Source: Conexibacter sp. DBS9H8 (GTDB lineage: Bacteria > Actinomycetota > Thermoleophilia > Solirubrobacterales > Solirubrobacteraceae). From it: DNA of 64,000 bases. Positions 16,263-25,051 of the stretch are shown piece after piece; positions within the stretch are counted from its first letter, which is position 1; every line of letters starts with the position of its first letter. The position numbers and the translations under genes are program-made. The notes under the pieces are model-generated. The model was not told the DNA's origin and made no database searches. It saw nothing but the letters and a program-made list of their open reading frames with translations. Location: NCBI RefSeq assembly GCF_023330685.1, contig NZ_CP097128.1, positions 1,612,001-1,676,000 on the forward strand. Reading direction: 5' to 3'.

Positions 16263-18021
16263 CAGCGTGATTGCCGTCCTCGCGTTGGCGGCTGCGCTGT
16301 GTGTCGCCCAACCGACTCCCGCCCAGGCCGGGGTTGTCTCCGGCACGCTGCATGTTCTCGAAGGTGTCGGAGGGACGATCCTGAGCGTCGGCAAGACGCT
16401 GGTCTGCAAGGGCCTGTCAGCCGCCGGCACGGTGGCTGAGGGAGCCGGCGTCGCCGCGGGCGCGACGGCGGCGGGCGCGGCCAGCGACGGTGCGGGAACG
16501 GCCGAGGGCGCCGCGGCAGGCGGCGCTGTGGGGGGTGTGGTCAAGAAGGGTGTCGGCGTCATCCAGAAGGTGATCTGCAGCGGCAGCAGTAGCAGCGGTG
16601 CTGCCAGCACGTTGGCCAAAGCCGCTGTGGGTGCCGTCGGGATCGCGGCGACGTTCGATCTCGCAGCGAAGTGGATGATCGCCGCGGCGGAGAAGGTGAC
16701 CGGCGCGATCGTCTCGATGATCACCAATACCAGCAGCCCGGACTTGCGGGCCGCGTGGTTTCAGAAGTCCTTCGCGCCGATGGCTGGGCTTGGCGCTGCG
16801 CTCGCGCTTCTGGTGTCGCTGATCGCGTTCGCGTCGGCAGCCGTGCGCCGTGACCCCTCGGCGCTGGCGGCAACGCTGGTCGGGATCTTCCGCGCAGGGC
16901 TGGGAACCGGGCTGCTGATCGCGCTGACCATGCTGGCCCTACAGGTCACAGACGCGATCTCCGCGGATGTGATCGGAACCTCGCATCAAACGTTCTGGTC
17001 TCAGGTGACCCATGCCTGGGGATCGAGCGGATTCGGTGGGTTTGGTTCCTCTGCCCTGGCGATGTTGATGGCTGTCGTTCAGATCTTCACGGGGCTGGTC
17101 GTCTGGGTGGAGCTTGCCGTGAGAAACGCGGCGATCTATCTGGCGGTGCTGTTCTTCCCGGTCGCGTTGGCGGCGTCGGTCTGGCCGAGCCTGTCGGGTT
17201 GGACCAGTCGTCTGGCTCACCTTCTGTTCCTGTTCGTGATCCTGAAGCCGGTCACGCTGATCGTGCTCGCCTTCGCCGGAAACGCGGCGCTGGCGGGGTT
17301 GACGTTGAACGGTGGGCTGGCGCCAGCGGCTGGGACGATCATCGCCGCGGTTGCGATCTTTGCGCTGGCGGCGATGGCGCCGTGGGCGCTGATGCTGATC
17401 GTGGGAGCCGATGCTGAATCGGCGGCGATCGCTGCCGGGTTCCGGGCAGCCGCCGGACATGCTGTCAGCGATGGGGCGGCGCGGGCGAGTCGGCTCGGCG
17501 GTCGCCTCAGCGGCAGCGGGCGGACCCGCTCGGGTGGCTACCGCCCGTCCGGCAGACGCTCAGGTGGCGGCAGAGGTCTGGGTCCCTCCCGTCCAGGCGG
17601 CTCGAGGGGACCGCAGGGGCCGCGGCCATCGGGTGGCCAGGGTGGCAGCGCTGGCAATGCCGTCGGTCGCTCCGTTCCAAACGGGCCAGGCCCGGCGGGG
17701 CCGGCACCGGCCGGCGCGCCCGTGGCCGAGGTGATGTCTCAGGTCACGTCGCCGGCAAGGTCGGTGCCAGCGGACGGGATACGGCCAGAATCCCCTGCGG
17801 CTCAGGGCGCGGTCGCGGTCGCCGCCGGAATCGGCGACACGGCGCGCAGCCTCAAACCAGCTCCTCCAGCAAGAAGCGGAACGCAGTCACCGGGGGCTGC
17901 GGGCCAATCCGGTGGGGAAGTGAAGGCGCCCGCGCCAGGCCCTCAGGTCCGGCCCCCACTGCGGCCGGCCCGTCCACTGCTGCGTGTCGTGTCTGAGGTC
18001 GGTCCGGCAGGAGGCTCCTGA
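16246..18021 (+). CDS. VirB6/TrbL-like polytopic membrane protein
   Basis: The product has an N-terminal signal sequence ending near AQPTPAQAG, an Ala/Gly-rich periplasmic region, and at least six hydrophobic segments between about residues 170 and 390 (for example AGLGAALALLVSLIAFASAA and AIYLAVLFFPVALAASVWP). The C-terminal 190 residues are Gly/Pro/Arg-rich and disordered. This is the layout of VirB6-type channel proteins. GTG 16243 is an alternative start; AGGAG lies upstream. It overlaps the previous gene by 17 bp and the next by 1 bp. Confidence 0.75.
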   Translation: MRRSASSVIAVLALAAALCVAQPTPAQAGVVSGTLHVLEGVGGTILSVGKTLVCKGLSAAGTVAEGAGVAAGATAAGAASDGAGTAEGAAAGGAVGGVVKKGVGVIQKVICSGSSSSGAASTLAKAAVGAVGIAATFDLAAKWMIAAAEKVTGAIVSMITNTSSPDLRAAWFQKSFAPMAGLGAALALLVSLIAFASAAVRRDPSALAATLVGIFRAGLGTGLLIALTMLALQVTDAISADVIGTSHQTFWSQVTHAWGSSGFGGFGSSALAMLMAVVQIFTGLVVWVELAVRNAAIYLAVLFFPVALAASVWPSLSGWTSRLAHLLFLFVILKPVTLIVLAFAGNAALAGLTLNGGLAPAAGTIIAAVAIFALAAMAPWALMLIVGADAESAAIAAGFRAAAGHAVSDGAARASRLGGRLSGSGRTRSGGYRPSGRRSGGGRGLGPSRPGGSRGPQGPRPSGGQGGSAGNAVGRSVPNGPGPAGPAPAGAPVAEVMSQVTSPARSVPADGIRPESPAAQGAVAVAAGIGDTARSLKPAPPARSGTQSPGAAGQSGGEVKAPAPGPQVRPPLRPARPLLRVVSEVGPAGGS

Positions 18022-19568
18022 TGGCTGAGGCGTCGAGGGAGACGACCTACCGCTTCGCGCCGCACCCGTCGGCCGGGTTCATTCTTGGGCTGCGGATACC
18101 GCAGATCCTCGGGCTGATCATCGCCGGCGCGGCCGCGCTCGGCTGCCTCCGACTCGGGGGCCTCGAGGGTCTACTGATTGCCGTGGCGATAATCAGCGTC
18201 GCCGCGACGCTCGTCCTGATCCCGGTCCGGGGACAGACCATCGAGCAGTGGGCGCCGGTCATCACCAGCTTCACGAGCCGGCGTCACACCGCCAGGTTCC
18301 GCGCGCGTGCAGCCCAGGCCGGACACCTGATCGCGCTCTCCGACGGTGATCTCGATCCCCAGCCCGTCACCGATCCGGTCTCGATGCCGGCGGAGCTGGC
18401 CGACATCCAGCTGCTGGAGTGTGAGCTGTCCGCCTATGACCGCGCCTTGCTCGGCGTCGCAAAGGACACACGAGCCCGAACCTACACCGCTGCTGTGCGT
18501 GTGCAATGCCGCGCGTTCGAGCTCCTGTCCCCGGAGGAGCGCCGCCAGCGGTTGGAGGAGTACGGCGGGGTCCTTGCCTCGCTTGCCCGTGATGACTCAC
18601 CGGTCCGACGGATCAGCTGGATCGAGCGCGCCCTCCCGGGTGATCCCGACGCGCTCGGCGGATACCTGCTGGACGCCAAGCGCGAGGACGCTTCATTGGA
18701 CGACCCTCCCTATGAGCTGGTCTCATACCTTCGCCTGATCGGCCGCGCCGGCCTCGTCGCCGAGGAGCACGAGCTGCTGTTCGCCCTCCAGGTCGACGCC
18801 CGTCGCCCGGCGGCCAAGCGGCCGATCCAGCGCTTGGGCGGCGGGGACATCGGCGCGATGGCCGTCCTGGCCGGTGAGATCGGTCGGCTGATTGAGCTTC
18901 TCGACGGAGCCGGGATCACGCCGACGGGTGTCCTGACCCGCCGCGGACTTGCCGCTGCGGTGAGGGATGGATATGACCCGTGGGGACGGCGCCAGCGCCA
19001 CCGCGATCAGGACCGCGACACCGAACCCGGCACAGCGGCTCACACCGCCTGGCCGGCAGCTCGTGATGAGCACTGGTCCCACCTCCAGACCGACGGTGCC
19101 CTGCACTGCACGCTGTGGGTCGCGGAATGGCCACGGATCGACGTGCGTGCGATCTTCTTGCAGCCGCTGTTGATGCGCGCCGATACCACCCGGACGGTCG
19201 CGATGTGCATGGAGCTACTCGGCCCTGCGAAGGCGATCCGTCGGGCCGAACGGGCGATGACCGAGGCGGCGACCGAGGACAGCCTGCGTGGCCGGATCGG
19301 GCAGCGGACCAGCCAGCGCCAACGCCAACGTGAGTCCGCCGCGGCGCGGCAGGAGGCTGAGCTCGCCCACGGTCACGCGAACGTCCGCTACAGCGCGTAC
19401 GTGACCGTCTCGGTTCCTGACGGTCCCGACGCCCGTGACGAACTCGAGGCCGCCGTCTCCCGCGTCGATCTCCAAGCCAAAGCCGCGCCACTGCGACTGG
19501 AGCGGATGTGGGGCCAGCAGGCCAACGCCTTCACCTTCAGCCTGCCGTTCTGCCGGGGGCTCAAATGA
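18021..19568 (+). CDS. SCO6880-family protein (PrgI-like plus VirB4 N-terminal part)
   Basis: This 515-residue protein has two membrane segments near the N-terminus (ILGLIIAGAAALGCLRLG and GLLIAVAIISVAATLVLIPV) preceded by a PrgI-like lead, then a long soluble part. It lacks a Walker A motif. In actinobacterial elements the SCO6880 protein sits directly before the VirB4 ATPase and supplies its membrane and N-terminal portion. The next gene overlaps by ATGA (19565-19568), consistent with a split VirB4. Confidence 0.8.
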   Translation: MAEASRETTYRFAPHPSAGFILGLRIPQILGLIIAGAAALGCLRLGGLEGLLIAVAIISVAATLVLIPVRGQTIEQWAPVITSFTSRRHTARFRARAAQAGHLIALSDGDLDPQPVTDPVSMPAELADIQLLECELSAYDRALLGVAKDTRARTYTAAVRVQCRAFELLSPEERRQRLEEYGGVLASLARDDSPVRRISWIERALPGDPDALGGYLLDAKREDASLDDPPYELVSYLRLIGRAGLVAEEHELLFALQVDARRPAAKRPIQRLGGGDIGAMAVLAGEIGRLIELLDGAGITPTGVLTRRGLAAAVRDGYDPWGRRQRHRDQDRDTEPGTAAHTAWPAARDEHWSHLQTDGALHCTLWVAEWPRIDVRAIFLQPLLMRADTTRTVAMCMELLGPAKAIRRAERAMTEAATEDSLRGRIGQRTSQRQRQRESAAARQEAELAHGHANVRYSAYVTVSVPDGPDARDELEAAVSRVDLQAKAAPLRLERMWGQQANAFTFSLPFCRGLK

Positions 19569-20914
19569 CCCCACCCAAGCGCAGCCTGTCACAGCCACCG
19601 TTCACCCGGTTGCGGCGCTGCTGCGTGCCGGGGGAGAGGGCCGGCCATCAGGTCACCACCGCTCACTTCCAGGCCGTTTACCCGGCCGTCGCCGAGGCCG
19701 GGCTGGGCTCTGAGGGGGTCTACATCGGCCGGGACATGCACGGCGGCAGCTTCGTCTATGACCCCTGGCTGCTGTATGCCCGCGGCGTGCTGAACGACGC
19801 GAACACGCTGGTCATCGGCCGACCTGACTTCGGCAAATCAAGCCTGTCCAAGACCTGGCTGCTCAGATCCCGCCTGTTCGGGCGCCGCGGCGAGATCGTC
19901 GACCTCAAAGGCGAATACGAGCCACTCGTCCGAGCCCTGGGTGGGACCGTCATCCGTCTGACGCCGGGGGGCGGGACGCGTTTGAATCCGTTGACGCGGA
20001 TCGGCCGGCGGGAGCTGCGAGAGAACCTGCTGGAGGCAATCGCCAAGGCGATGCTCAACCGGCCGCTCTCACAGGCCGAAGCGATCGGACTCACCGCCGC
20101 GCTCGAAGCTGCTGACCTCGCCAGCGACGGAGCGGAGGTGTCCATCCCGGACGTCATCGAGCAACTCCGCCATCCGACAGCGCAGTTGGCAGATCGTCTC
20201 GGCGTCAGTCCCCACAGCGCGCAGGAGGAACTGCGCGAGGTCGCCCTCGCCCTCCAGCGCCTCTGCCAGGGTCCGCTGCGTGGGATGTTCGACGGACCCA
20301 CAACCGCCGGAGAGGACGTCTTTGACTCCCCGGTGCTCTCACTCGACCTGTCCGAGATCACCGACGGGGTCGCGGCGGTGAACCTGCCGATCGCGATCGC
20401 GATGGTGTGCGCCGTCGCGTTCCTGGACGCCAAACGCGTCGAACGCGCCGACAGAGCCCAGCGGCTGGGCTACGACGTCGAGAAGACGATCCGGATCAAC
20501 GACGAGGCATGGCGTGCGCTGCCGATCGCGGGCCTGAGTGACTACTACCAGGCGGCGTTCAAGCTATCGCGCAAGACCGGGGTGCAGCATTGGCTGGTGC
20601 TGCACCGCATCTCTGACCTCCGCGCCGCCGGCGATGAGGGATCACGGCAACAGCGTCTCGCCGAGGGTCTGCTTGCAGACGCCTCCACGACGATCATCTA
20701 CCGCCAGCACGCCCAGGAACTCCCACTCAGCACCGAGGCGCTCGGGCTGTCAGAGACCGAACGTGACCTGATCGGCTCACTCGAGCAGGGCGTCGCCCTG
20801 TGGCGAGTCGGCGGCCGTTCCTTCGAGGTCCGTCACCTCCTGTCTGACCTGGAGTGGGAGCTGATCGACACCGACCAAGCGATGGGCAGCCGGGCTCCGC
20901 TGGGGTTCGCATGA
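19565..20914 (+). CDS. VirB4-like conjugation ATPase
   Basis: This soluble 449-residue ATPase has Walker A GRPDFGKSSLSK, a VirB4-type block (EIVDLKGEYEPLVRALGG ... LTPGGGTRLNPL) and Walker B TIRINDEAWRALP. It powers assembly or transport of the type IV channel. ATG 19565 overlaps the preceding stop, and the next gene overlaps at 20911-20914. The phosphate-binding loop has Asp-Phe in place of the usual small residues (GRPDFGKS) but keeps GKS. Confidence 0.9.
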   Translation: MTPPKRSLSQPPFTRLRRCCVPGERAGHQVTTAHFQAVYPAVAEAGLGSEGVYIGRDMHGGSFVYDPWLLYARGVLNDANTLVIGRPDFGKSSLSKTWLLRSRLFGRRGEIVDLKGEYEPLVRALGGTVIRLTPGGGTRLNPLTRIGRRELRENLLEAIAKAMLNRPLSQAEAIGLTAALEAADLASDGAEVSIPDVIEQLRHPTAQLADRLGVSPHSAQEELREVALALQRLCQGPLRGMFDGPTTAGEDVFDSPVLSLDLSEITDGVAAVNLPIAIAMVCAVAFLDAKRVERADRAQRLGYDVEKTIRINDEAWRALPIAGLSDYYQAAFKLSRKTGVQHWLVLHRISDLRAAGDEGSRQQRLAEGLLADASTTIIYRQHAQELPLSTEALGLSETERDLIGSLEQGVALWRVGGRSFEVRHLLSDLEWELIDTDQAMGSRAPLGFA

Positions 20915-22332
20915 AAAGCCAGCCGGTCAACCTGATCTGGCTCGCGCTTGCCGGCGTGGCGGCGGGCGGATTCGTCATCGCGGTCACGATGATCGACCGT
21001 CTCCGCGACGCCGGACCACGCAAACGCAGCGCCCACTGGGCACGCCGCGGCGACCTCAGCACCCTGAGAGTCAAGGAGCCGCGGGCGGGACGGATCACGC
21101 TCGGCCGTCACGGCCGCGCACTGATCGCCGCCGAGGAGCGCGCCTCGGTGCTCGTCGTCGGGCCGACCCAGTCCGGGAAGACCACAGGACTGGTGATTCC
21201 CGCAATGCGTGAGTGGGCGGGACCGGTCGTCGCAACGTCGGTGAAGACCGATCTGCTCCAAGCGACCCTCGCCGCCCGCTCTGAACTCGGGGAGGCTCGT
21301 GTCTTTGATCCCACCCAGTCCACGACGCTCAGTCATGCGGTGTGGTCGCCGCTGGCGGCGTCGACGACGTGGACCGGCGCGCGCCGCACCGCCGCTGCAC
21401 TGCTCGGTGTCGCCGACGGCGCCAGCAGCCACAGCGCCGATGACGCGTTCTGGCGACCCGCCGGCGCCCGGTACCTCGCGGCGCTGCTGTTCGCCGCCTC
21501 ACAGGCGGCGAACATGACCATGGCCGACGTTCTCCACTGGATCGCGATCAGCGATTTCAGCGAGCCGATCGACATCCTGTCCGACGCCCCTGCCGGGACA
21601 CCGACGCCGGCGCTGGACTCAGTCACCTCCGTCCGAGACGCTGACCCACGGTTCACCTCGAGCCTGCTCCAGACGATCGCGACCGCCCTTGATGCCTGGC
21701 AGGAACCCCAGGTCGCCGGGGCAACGATGGGGGAATCGAAGCTCAGCGCCGACTGGCTCTTCTCCGGCGCGAACACCCTCTACATCGTGGCGCCCGCGAA
21801 TGACCAGCGGCGCCTGTCCGGACTGTTCGCCGCGCTGATCACCCATCTGGTCGCCGGCGCGTATGAGCGCAGCGCCAAGACCGGCAAACCCATCGAGCCG
21901 GCGCTCCTCTTGGCCTTGGATGAGGTGGCGAACATCGCGCCGCTACCGAACCTGGATGAGATCGCCTCCACCGGGCCGGGGCAAGGCGTGCACCTGCTCT
22001 GCGTCCTGCAGAACATCAGCCAAGGCTATGACCGCTGGGGACGGGACCGGGCCGAGACGATCATCGCCAACCACCGCGCGCGCCTGTTCTGTTCCGGCAT
22101 CGGCGACCGAGCGACGCTCGACTACCTCAAGAACATCCTCGGGGACGAGGAGATCGCGCGCATCTCCACTCAACGCCGCGGCTTGAGCCAGGGCGGCAGG
22201 ACCCGCTCAACCGAGCATCGGCCTCTGGCAGCACCCGACCAGGTCCGCCAAGCCGGACGGTCCAGCAGCCTGCTCGTCTACGGACGCCTGGCCCCAGCGT
22301 GGATCACGCTCAGATCCGGGAAACAGCGATGA
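20911..22332 (+). CDS. VirD4/TraG-type coupling protein (left element)
   Basis: This 473-residue protein has one N-terminal membrane segment (VNLIWLALAGVAAGGFVIAV), Walker A VGPTQSGKTTG, Walker B ALLLALDEVANIAPL and the downstream Gln motif region GVHLLCVLQNISQ. It brings the relaxase-DNA complex to the channel. The ATG lies in an ATGA overlap with virB4. A second protein of this class, without the membrane segment, is encoded at 51367-52869. Confidence 0.92.
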   Translation: MKSQPVNLIWLALAGVAAGGFVIAVTMIDRLRDAGPRKRSAHWARRGDLSTLRVKEPRAGRITLGRHGRALIAAEERASVLVVGPTQSGKTTGLVIPAMREWAGPVVATSVKTDLLQATLAARSELGEARVFDPTQSTTLSHAVWSPLAASTTWTGARRTAAALLGVADGASSHSADDAFWRPAGARYLAALLFAASQAANMTMADVLHWIAISDFSEPIDILSDAPAGTPTPALDSVTSVRDADPRFTSSLLQTIATALDAWQEPQVAGATMGESKLSADWLFSGANTLYIVAPANDQRRLSGLFAALITHLVAGAYERSAKTGKPIEPALLLALDEVANIAPLPNLDEIASTGPGQGVHLLCVLQNISQGYDRWGRDRAETIIANHRARLFCSGIGDRATLDYLKNILGDEEIARISTQRRGLSQGGRTRSTEHRPLAAPDQVRQAGRSSSLLVYGRLAPAWITLRSGKQR

Positions 22333-22544
22333 CCGCTTCCTGGCGTTCGGCTCACCCGAATTCCTCCGCTCTTGCGGGAGCCGGTTGGGTTGCCGCCGCC
22401 CAGTGTCGCCGACCACTGGCAGGACGCTCCAAGGTCGCACAGCTCCCTTCCCCTCCCCAACGGTCCGGTTCCGCGTCCTGCCAGCGGCCGGCGTTTTGGG
22501 CTATGTCAACCACCGGATCCCCACAAGGAGGGAACCAAAGATGA
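22329..22544 (+). CDS. Possible small protein after virD4
   Basis: An ATGA overlap with the virD4 stop opens a 71-codon frame (MTASWRSAHPNSSALAGAG) that ends just inside ssb. The position suits translational coupling, but the composition (Ser, Pro, Arg-rich) is not clearly protein-like. If it is not coding, 22333-22540 is a leader for ssb. Confidence 0.3.
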   Translation: MTASWRSAHPNSSALAGAGWVAAAQCRRPLAGRSKVAQLPSPPQRSGSASCQRPAFWAMSTTGSPQGGNQR

Positions 22545-22909
22545 GCGCATCAGCACCCGCAGTCAACAGCGTCACCCTCGTCGGTCACCTGACCGCCGAC
22601 CCGGTCCTCAAACAACTCGCCGATGACCGCAAGGTCTGCGCCCTGCGCCTGGCGGTGAACGACCAGAAAGGCCAGCCGCCGCTCTACATCGACGTCGCAA
22701 CGTTCGGCTCCCAAGCCGAGGCGTGCGCCAACTACCTGGCCAAGGGCCGGGCGGTCGCCGTCACCGGACGGCTCGTCTACCGCGAATGGGAAGACGACAG
22801 CGGCAACCGCCGCTCCCGCCACCACGTCATCGGTCGCGTGCAGTTCGGCGGTCGCAACGACGACAGCCCCTCGACAGAAGAGGACGACCCGGGGGAGGAG
22901 GCCGCTTGA
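22541..22909 (+). CDS. ssb: Single-stranded DNA-binding protein
   Basis: This 122-residue OB-fold protein starts MSASAPAVNSVTLVGHLTAD after AAGGAGGGA. It contains the SSB blocks LRLAVNDQKGQPPLYIDVAT and GRAVAVTGRLVYREWED. The tail is acidic (EEDDPGEEAA) but lacks the usual DDDIPF-type tip that recruits partner proteins. In a mobile element it likely coats the transferred strand and acts with the downstream primase. Confidence 0.92.
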   Translation: MSASAPAVNSVTLVGHLTADPVLKQLADDRKVCALRLAVNDQKGQPPLYIDVATFGSQAEACANYLAKGRAVAVTGRLVYREWEDDSGNRRSRHHVIGRVQFGGRNDDSPSTEEDDPGEEAA

Positions 22910-22922
22910 ACTGACAGCCATG

Positions 22923-22947
22923 GGCGCCGGCCTATGAGGCCGGCGCC
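22923..22947 (+). promoter_or_regulatory. Perfect 10-bp hairpin
   Basis: GGCGCCGGCC and GGCCGGCGCC flank the loop TATGA. There is no T-run, so it is not a classical terminator. Its core CCGGCCTATGAGGCCGG is nearly the same as the hairpin at 53211-53229. Confidence 0.6.
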
Positions 22948-22976
22948 TGTCAGCCAACCGGCACAGGAAGAACACC

Positions 22977-23303
22977 ATGATCGAACAGCCGACACACACA
23001 GAGAGAGGCGTTAGCCCCGACCCGATCCACGCGATGCGGATGGTGCTCGGCGGCTGGCTTGTCCGCTACGCCGAGAACGTCGAGGACATGGGGCATCGAG
23101 TCGCTGACGTCCTCGAACGCGATCCCCTCGATCACCACTACGCCGGCAGCAAGCTGCACTACGCGCTGACGGAATCCGTCAAAGCGCTGGCCATAGCTGA
23201 CTACAAGCTGGAAGACCTGCTCGCGGACGTCGAGGAGGCCCATGAGAGCGGGATCCGCGACCGGCAAGACCTGTCCCGCGAATTCAGAGGGAGCGGAGCA
23301 TGA
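22977..23303 (+). CDS. Unknown helical protein in the transfer operon
   Basis: This 108-residue soluble protein (MIEQPTHTERGVSPDPI) follows a ribosome site (AGGAAG). It is rich in Asp, Glu, His and Arg, with no Cys and no membrane segment, and looks helical. It lies between ssb and the primase and overlaps the next gene by ATGA, so it probably belongs to DNA processing in the element. I do not recognise it. Confidence 0.7.
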   Translation: MIEQPTHTERGVSPDPIHAMRMVLGGWLVRYAENVEDMGHRVADVLERDPLDHHYAGSKLHYALTESVKALAIADYKLEDLLADVEEAHESGIRDRQDLSREFRGSGA

Positions 23304-23515
23304 CCAGCCTTCTCGAAGCTCCCGACAGGACCCCCCGGCAACGCCCCGTCGAGCTCTGGAACATGACCGCGACCGAGCGAGCCGAGGCGATGCTCGCCGG
23401 ACAGCTCAGCTGGGATCAGTGCTGGGAGTGGGCGCGCCACCGACCGGGCGAGGTTCCGCTGCTGAACGGCGAGTTCTGGTTCATCGCCATCAAGACGCCG
23501 GAGGCATGCGAATGA
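23300..23515 (+). CDS. Small unknown protein, 71 residues
   Basis: Coupled by ATGA overlaps on both sides. The sequence (MTSLLEAPDRTPRQRPVELW) contains a Trp-rich segment (LSWDQCWEWARHRPGEVPLL). No signal peptide or membrane segment. The overlaps argue that it is real. Function unknown. Confidence 0.65.
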   Translation: MTSLLEAPDRTPRQRPVELWNMTATERAEAMLAGQLSWDQCWEWARHRPGEVPLLNGEFWFIAIKTPEACE

Positions 23516-24547
23516 CCCCCGACGTGCGCTCCTTCTACGCCGCGCTCGGCATCCACCTGCCCGACTGGGCGGACCTCAACGCTTCGGTCCGTTGCTTCGC
23601 CGACTCTGGCGCCCATCAAAACGGGGACCGGCGGCCGTCCTGCTCGGTCAGCGTCATCACGGGCGCCTGGAAGTGCCACGGGCTGCGGCGCCCGCGGCGG
23701 CGCATATGACGCGGCAATCACCCGAGGCCACACCCCGCGCAGCGCCATGGACCTCATGGTCGCCTGTGGACTGGTTGAGCCGCGGCAGCCCGCCTACCGG
23801 TGCTCCGGATCGGCTCCCGCGCGGCCGTCGGTCGCCATTGCTTCCCCGTCGTCGCGGGTTCGCCGTCGACTCGAGATCAGCGATCAGGACGTACATCGGT
23901 GGGCAGCCGCGCTGGATGCGGACAACGGCCTGATGCGGCGGCTGATCCTGGAACGCGCGTGGTCGCCACAGGCAATCCACGAGCTCGGAATCGGCTTTGA
24001 CGGAGAACGGATCACCGTGCCGATCCACGACGCCGACGGCGGGCTCCAGGGCCTTCTCCGCTACGACCCATTCGGCGAGCTCAGGTCCAAGATGCTCGCC
24101 GTCCGCGGGACCCATCTCGGGCTCATCCCACACCCGACACATGACCTGCGCGAGCATCTCGTCCTCGCGGAGGGACCGCCGGACATGATCGCGGCCCGCT
24201 CCAGCGGCGTCGCCGCCATCGCGGTGCCCGGCGCCGCTGCGTGGCGGACTGAATGGGCAGAGGCATTCACCGGCCGTCAGGTAACGGTGGTCATGGACTG
24301 CGACGCGCCCGGTCGCGAGGCCGCGACGCGGATCGCCCGGGACCTGACCGGAGTGGCCCGTTCCGTGGACGTCGTCGACCTCGACGCGGAGCGAGACGAC
24401 GGCTACGACCTCACCGACCGCATCCGTGAGCACCGCCGCCCGAGCCGGCACCGCACCGGGCCAAGGCCGATCGCCTGGCCGCTCGCCGTTCTGCTCGAAA
24501 CCGTCAGCACCACCCGCACCCCCTTGAGTCAGGAGGCACACACATGA
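23512..24547 (+). pseudogene. CHC2 zinc-finger/Toprim primase, frameshifted
   Basis: The first frame (from ATG 23512) carries a CHC2-type zinc finger start: SVRCFADSGAHQNGDRRPSC and then GAWKCHG. It stops at 23707-23709 after LRRPRRRI. The other frame continues the finger as CGARGGAYDAAITRGHTPRS and runs to 24547, with the primase middle domain and a Toprim domain (LVLAEGPPDMIAA, VVMDCDAPGREAA). The break fits one extra G in CAC GGG CTG CGG near 23680. Because it is in a G run, a sequencing error is possible; otherwise the primase is inactive. A working protein would prime the complementary strand after transfer. Confidence 0.8.
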
Positions 24548-24801
24548 AGCCCACACTCGACGTGATCCAGTACAGCAAGACGGCTCATGCGGCGGTTCGT
24601 GCCGCCGCTGAGCAAGAGCACGATTTCGGCGGCTGGCTCGCCGACGTCCTCGCACGCGCCGCCGCCGACCTCGGCTCCACCGATGCCCTGACGGCCGGCC
24701 GCCCCGGCAGCTGGGAAGCCGACCTGGTCCAACGACTGGTCAAGGGCACGGTCGGACGGGACGACGAGTACCTCGCCGACTACCGGAGGCAGACGCCATG
24801 A
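24544..24801 (+). CDS. Small unknown protein, 85 residues
   Basis: ATGA overlaps with the primase before it and the excisionase after it. The product (MKPTLDVIQYSKTAHAAVRA) is helical with the pattern DFGGWLADVLARAAADLG. It could be a small DNA-binding or accessory protein of the element. No family recognised. Confidence 0.65.
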   Translation: MKPTLDVIQYSKTAHAAVRAAAEQEHDFGGWLADVLARAAADLGSTDALTAGRPGSWEADLVQRLVKGTVGRDDEYLADYRRQTP

Positions 24802-25043
24802 CCGCGGCCAACGGAGCGGCCCGAGTTGAGCCTGAGACACAGCTAGACCATGGCGGTCTACTCATGGCGGAAGACGTCGCTGAGATCCTCGGTGTGCCGC
24901 GAGCGTTCGTCTACGAGTTGGCACGCCGGGGCGACCTGCCCGCCGTTCGGATCGGCGAGCGCTACATCCGCTTCCGGCTGATAGCTGTCGAGCAGTGGAT
25001 CGTTGAGCACGAGACAACGGCGCAGGCTCGCCGTCGGGCGTGA
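24798..25043 (+). CDS. Excisionase-like HTH protein
   Basis: This 81-residue protein has a MerR/excisionase-type winged HTH: LLMAEDVAEILGVPRAFVYE followed by LPAVRIGERYIRF and a final helix. Its place directly before the integrase (8-bp gap) is typical of an excisionase or recombination directionality factor. A second HTH protein of similar type lies at 52869-53084. Confidence 0.85.
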   Translation: MTAANGAARVEPETQLDHGGLLMAEDVAEILGVPRAFVYELARRGDLPAVRIGERYIRFRLIAVEQWIVEHETTAQARRRA

Positions 25044-25051
25044 GGTGAGAG

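Noticed and set aside
22923..22947. Rho-independent terminator after ssb
   Set aside because: The stem is strong but no T-run follows, and the downstream genes are clearly part of the same coupled series.
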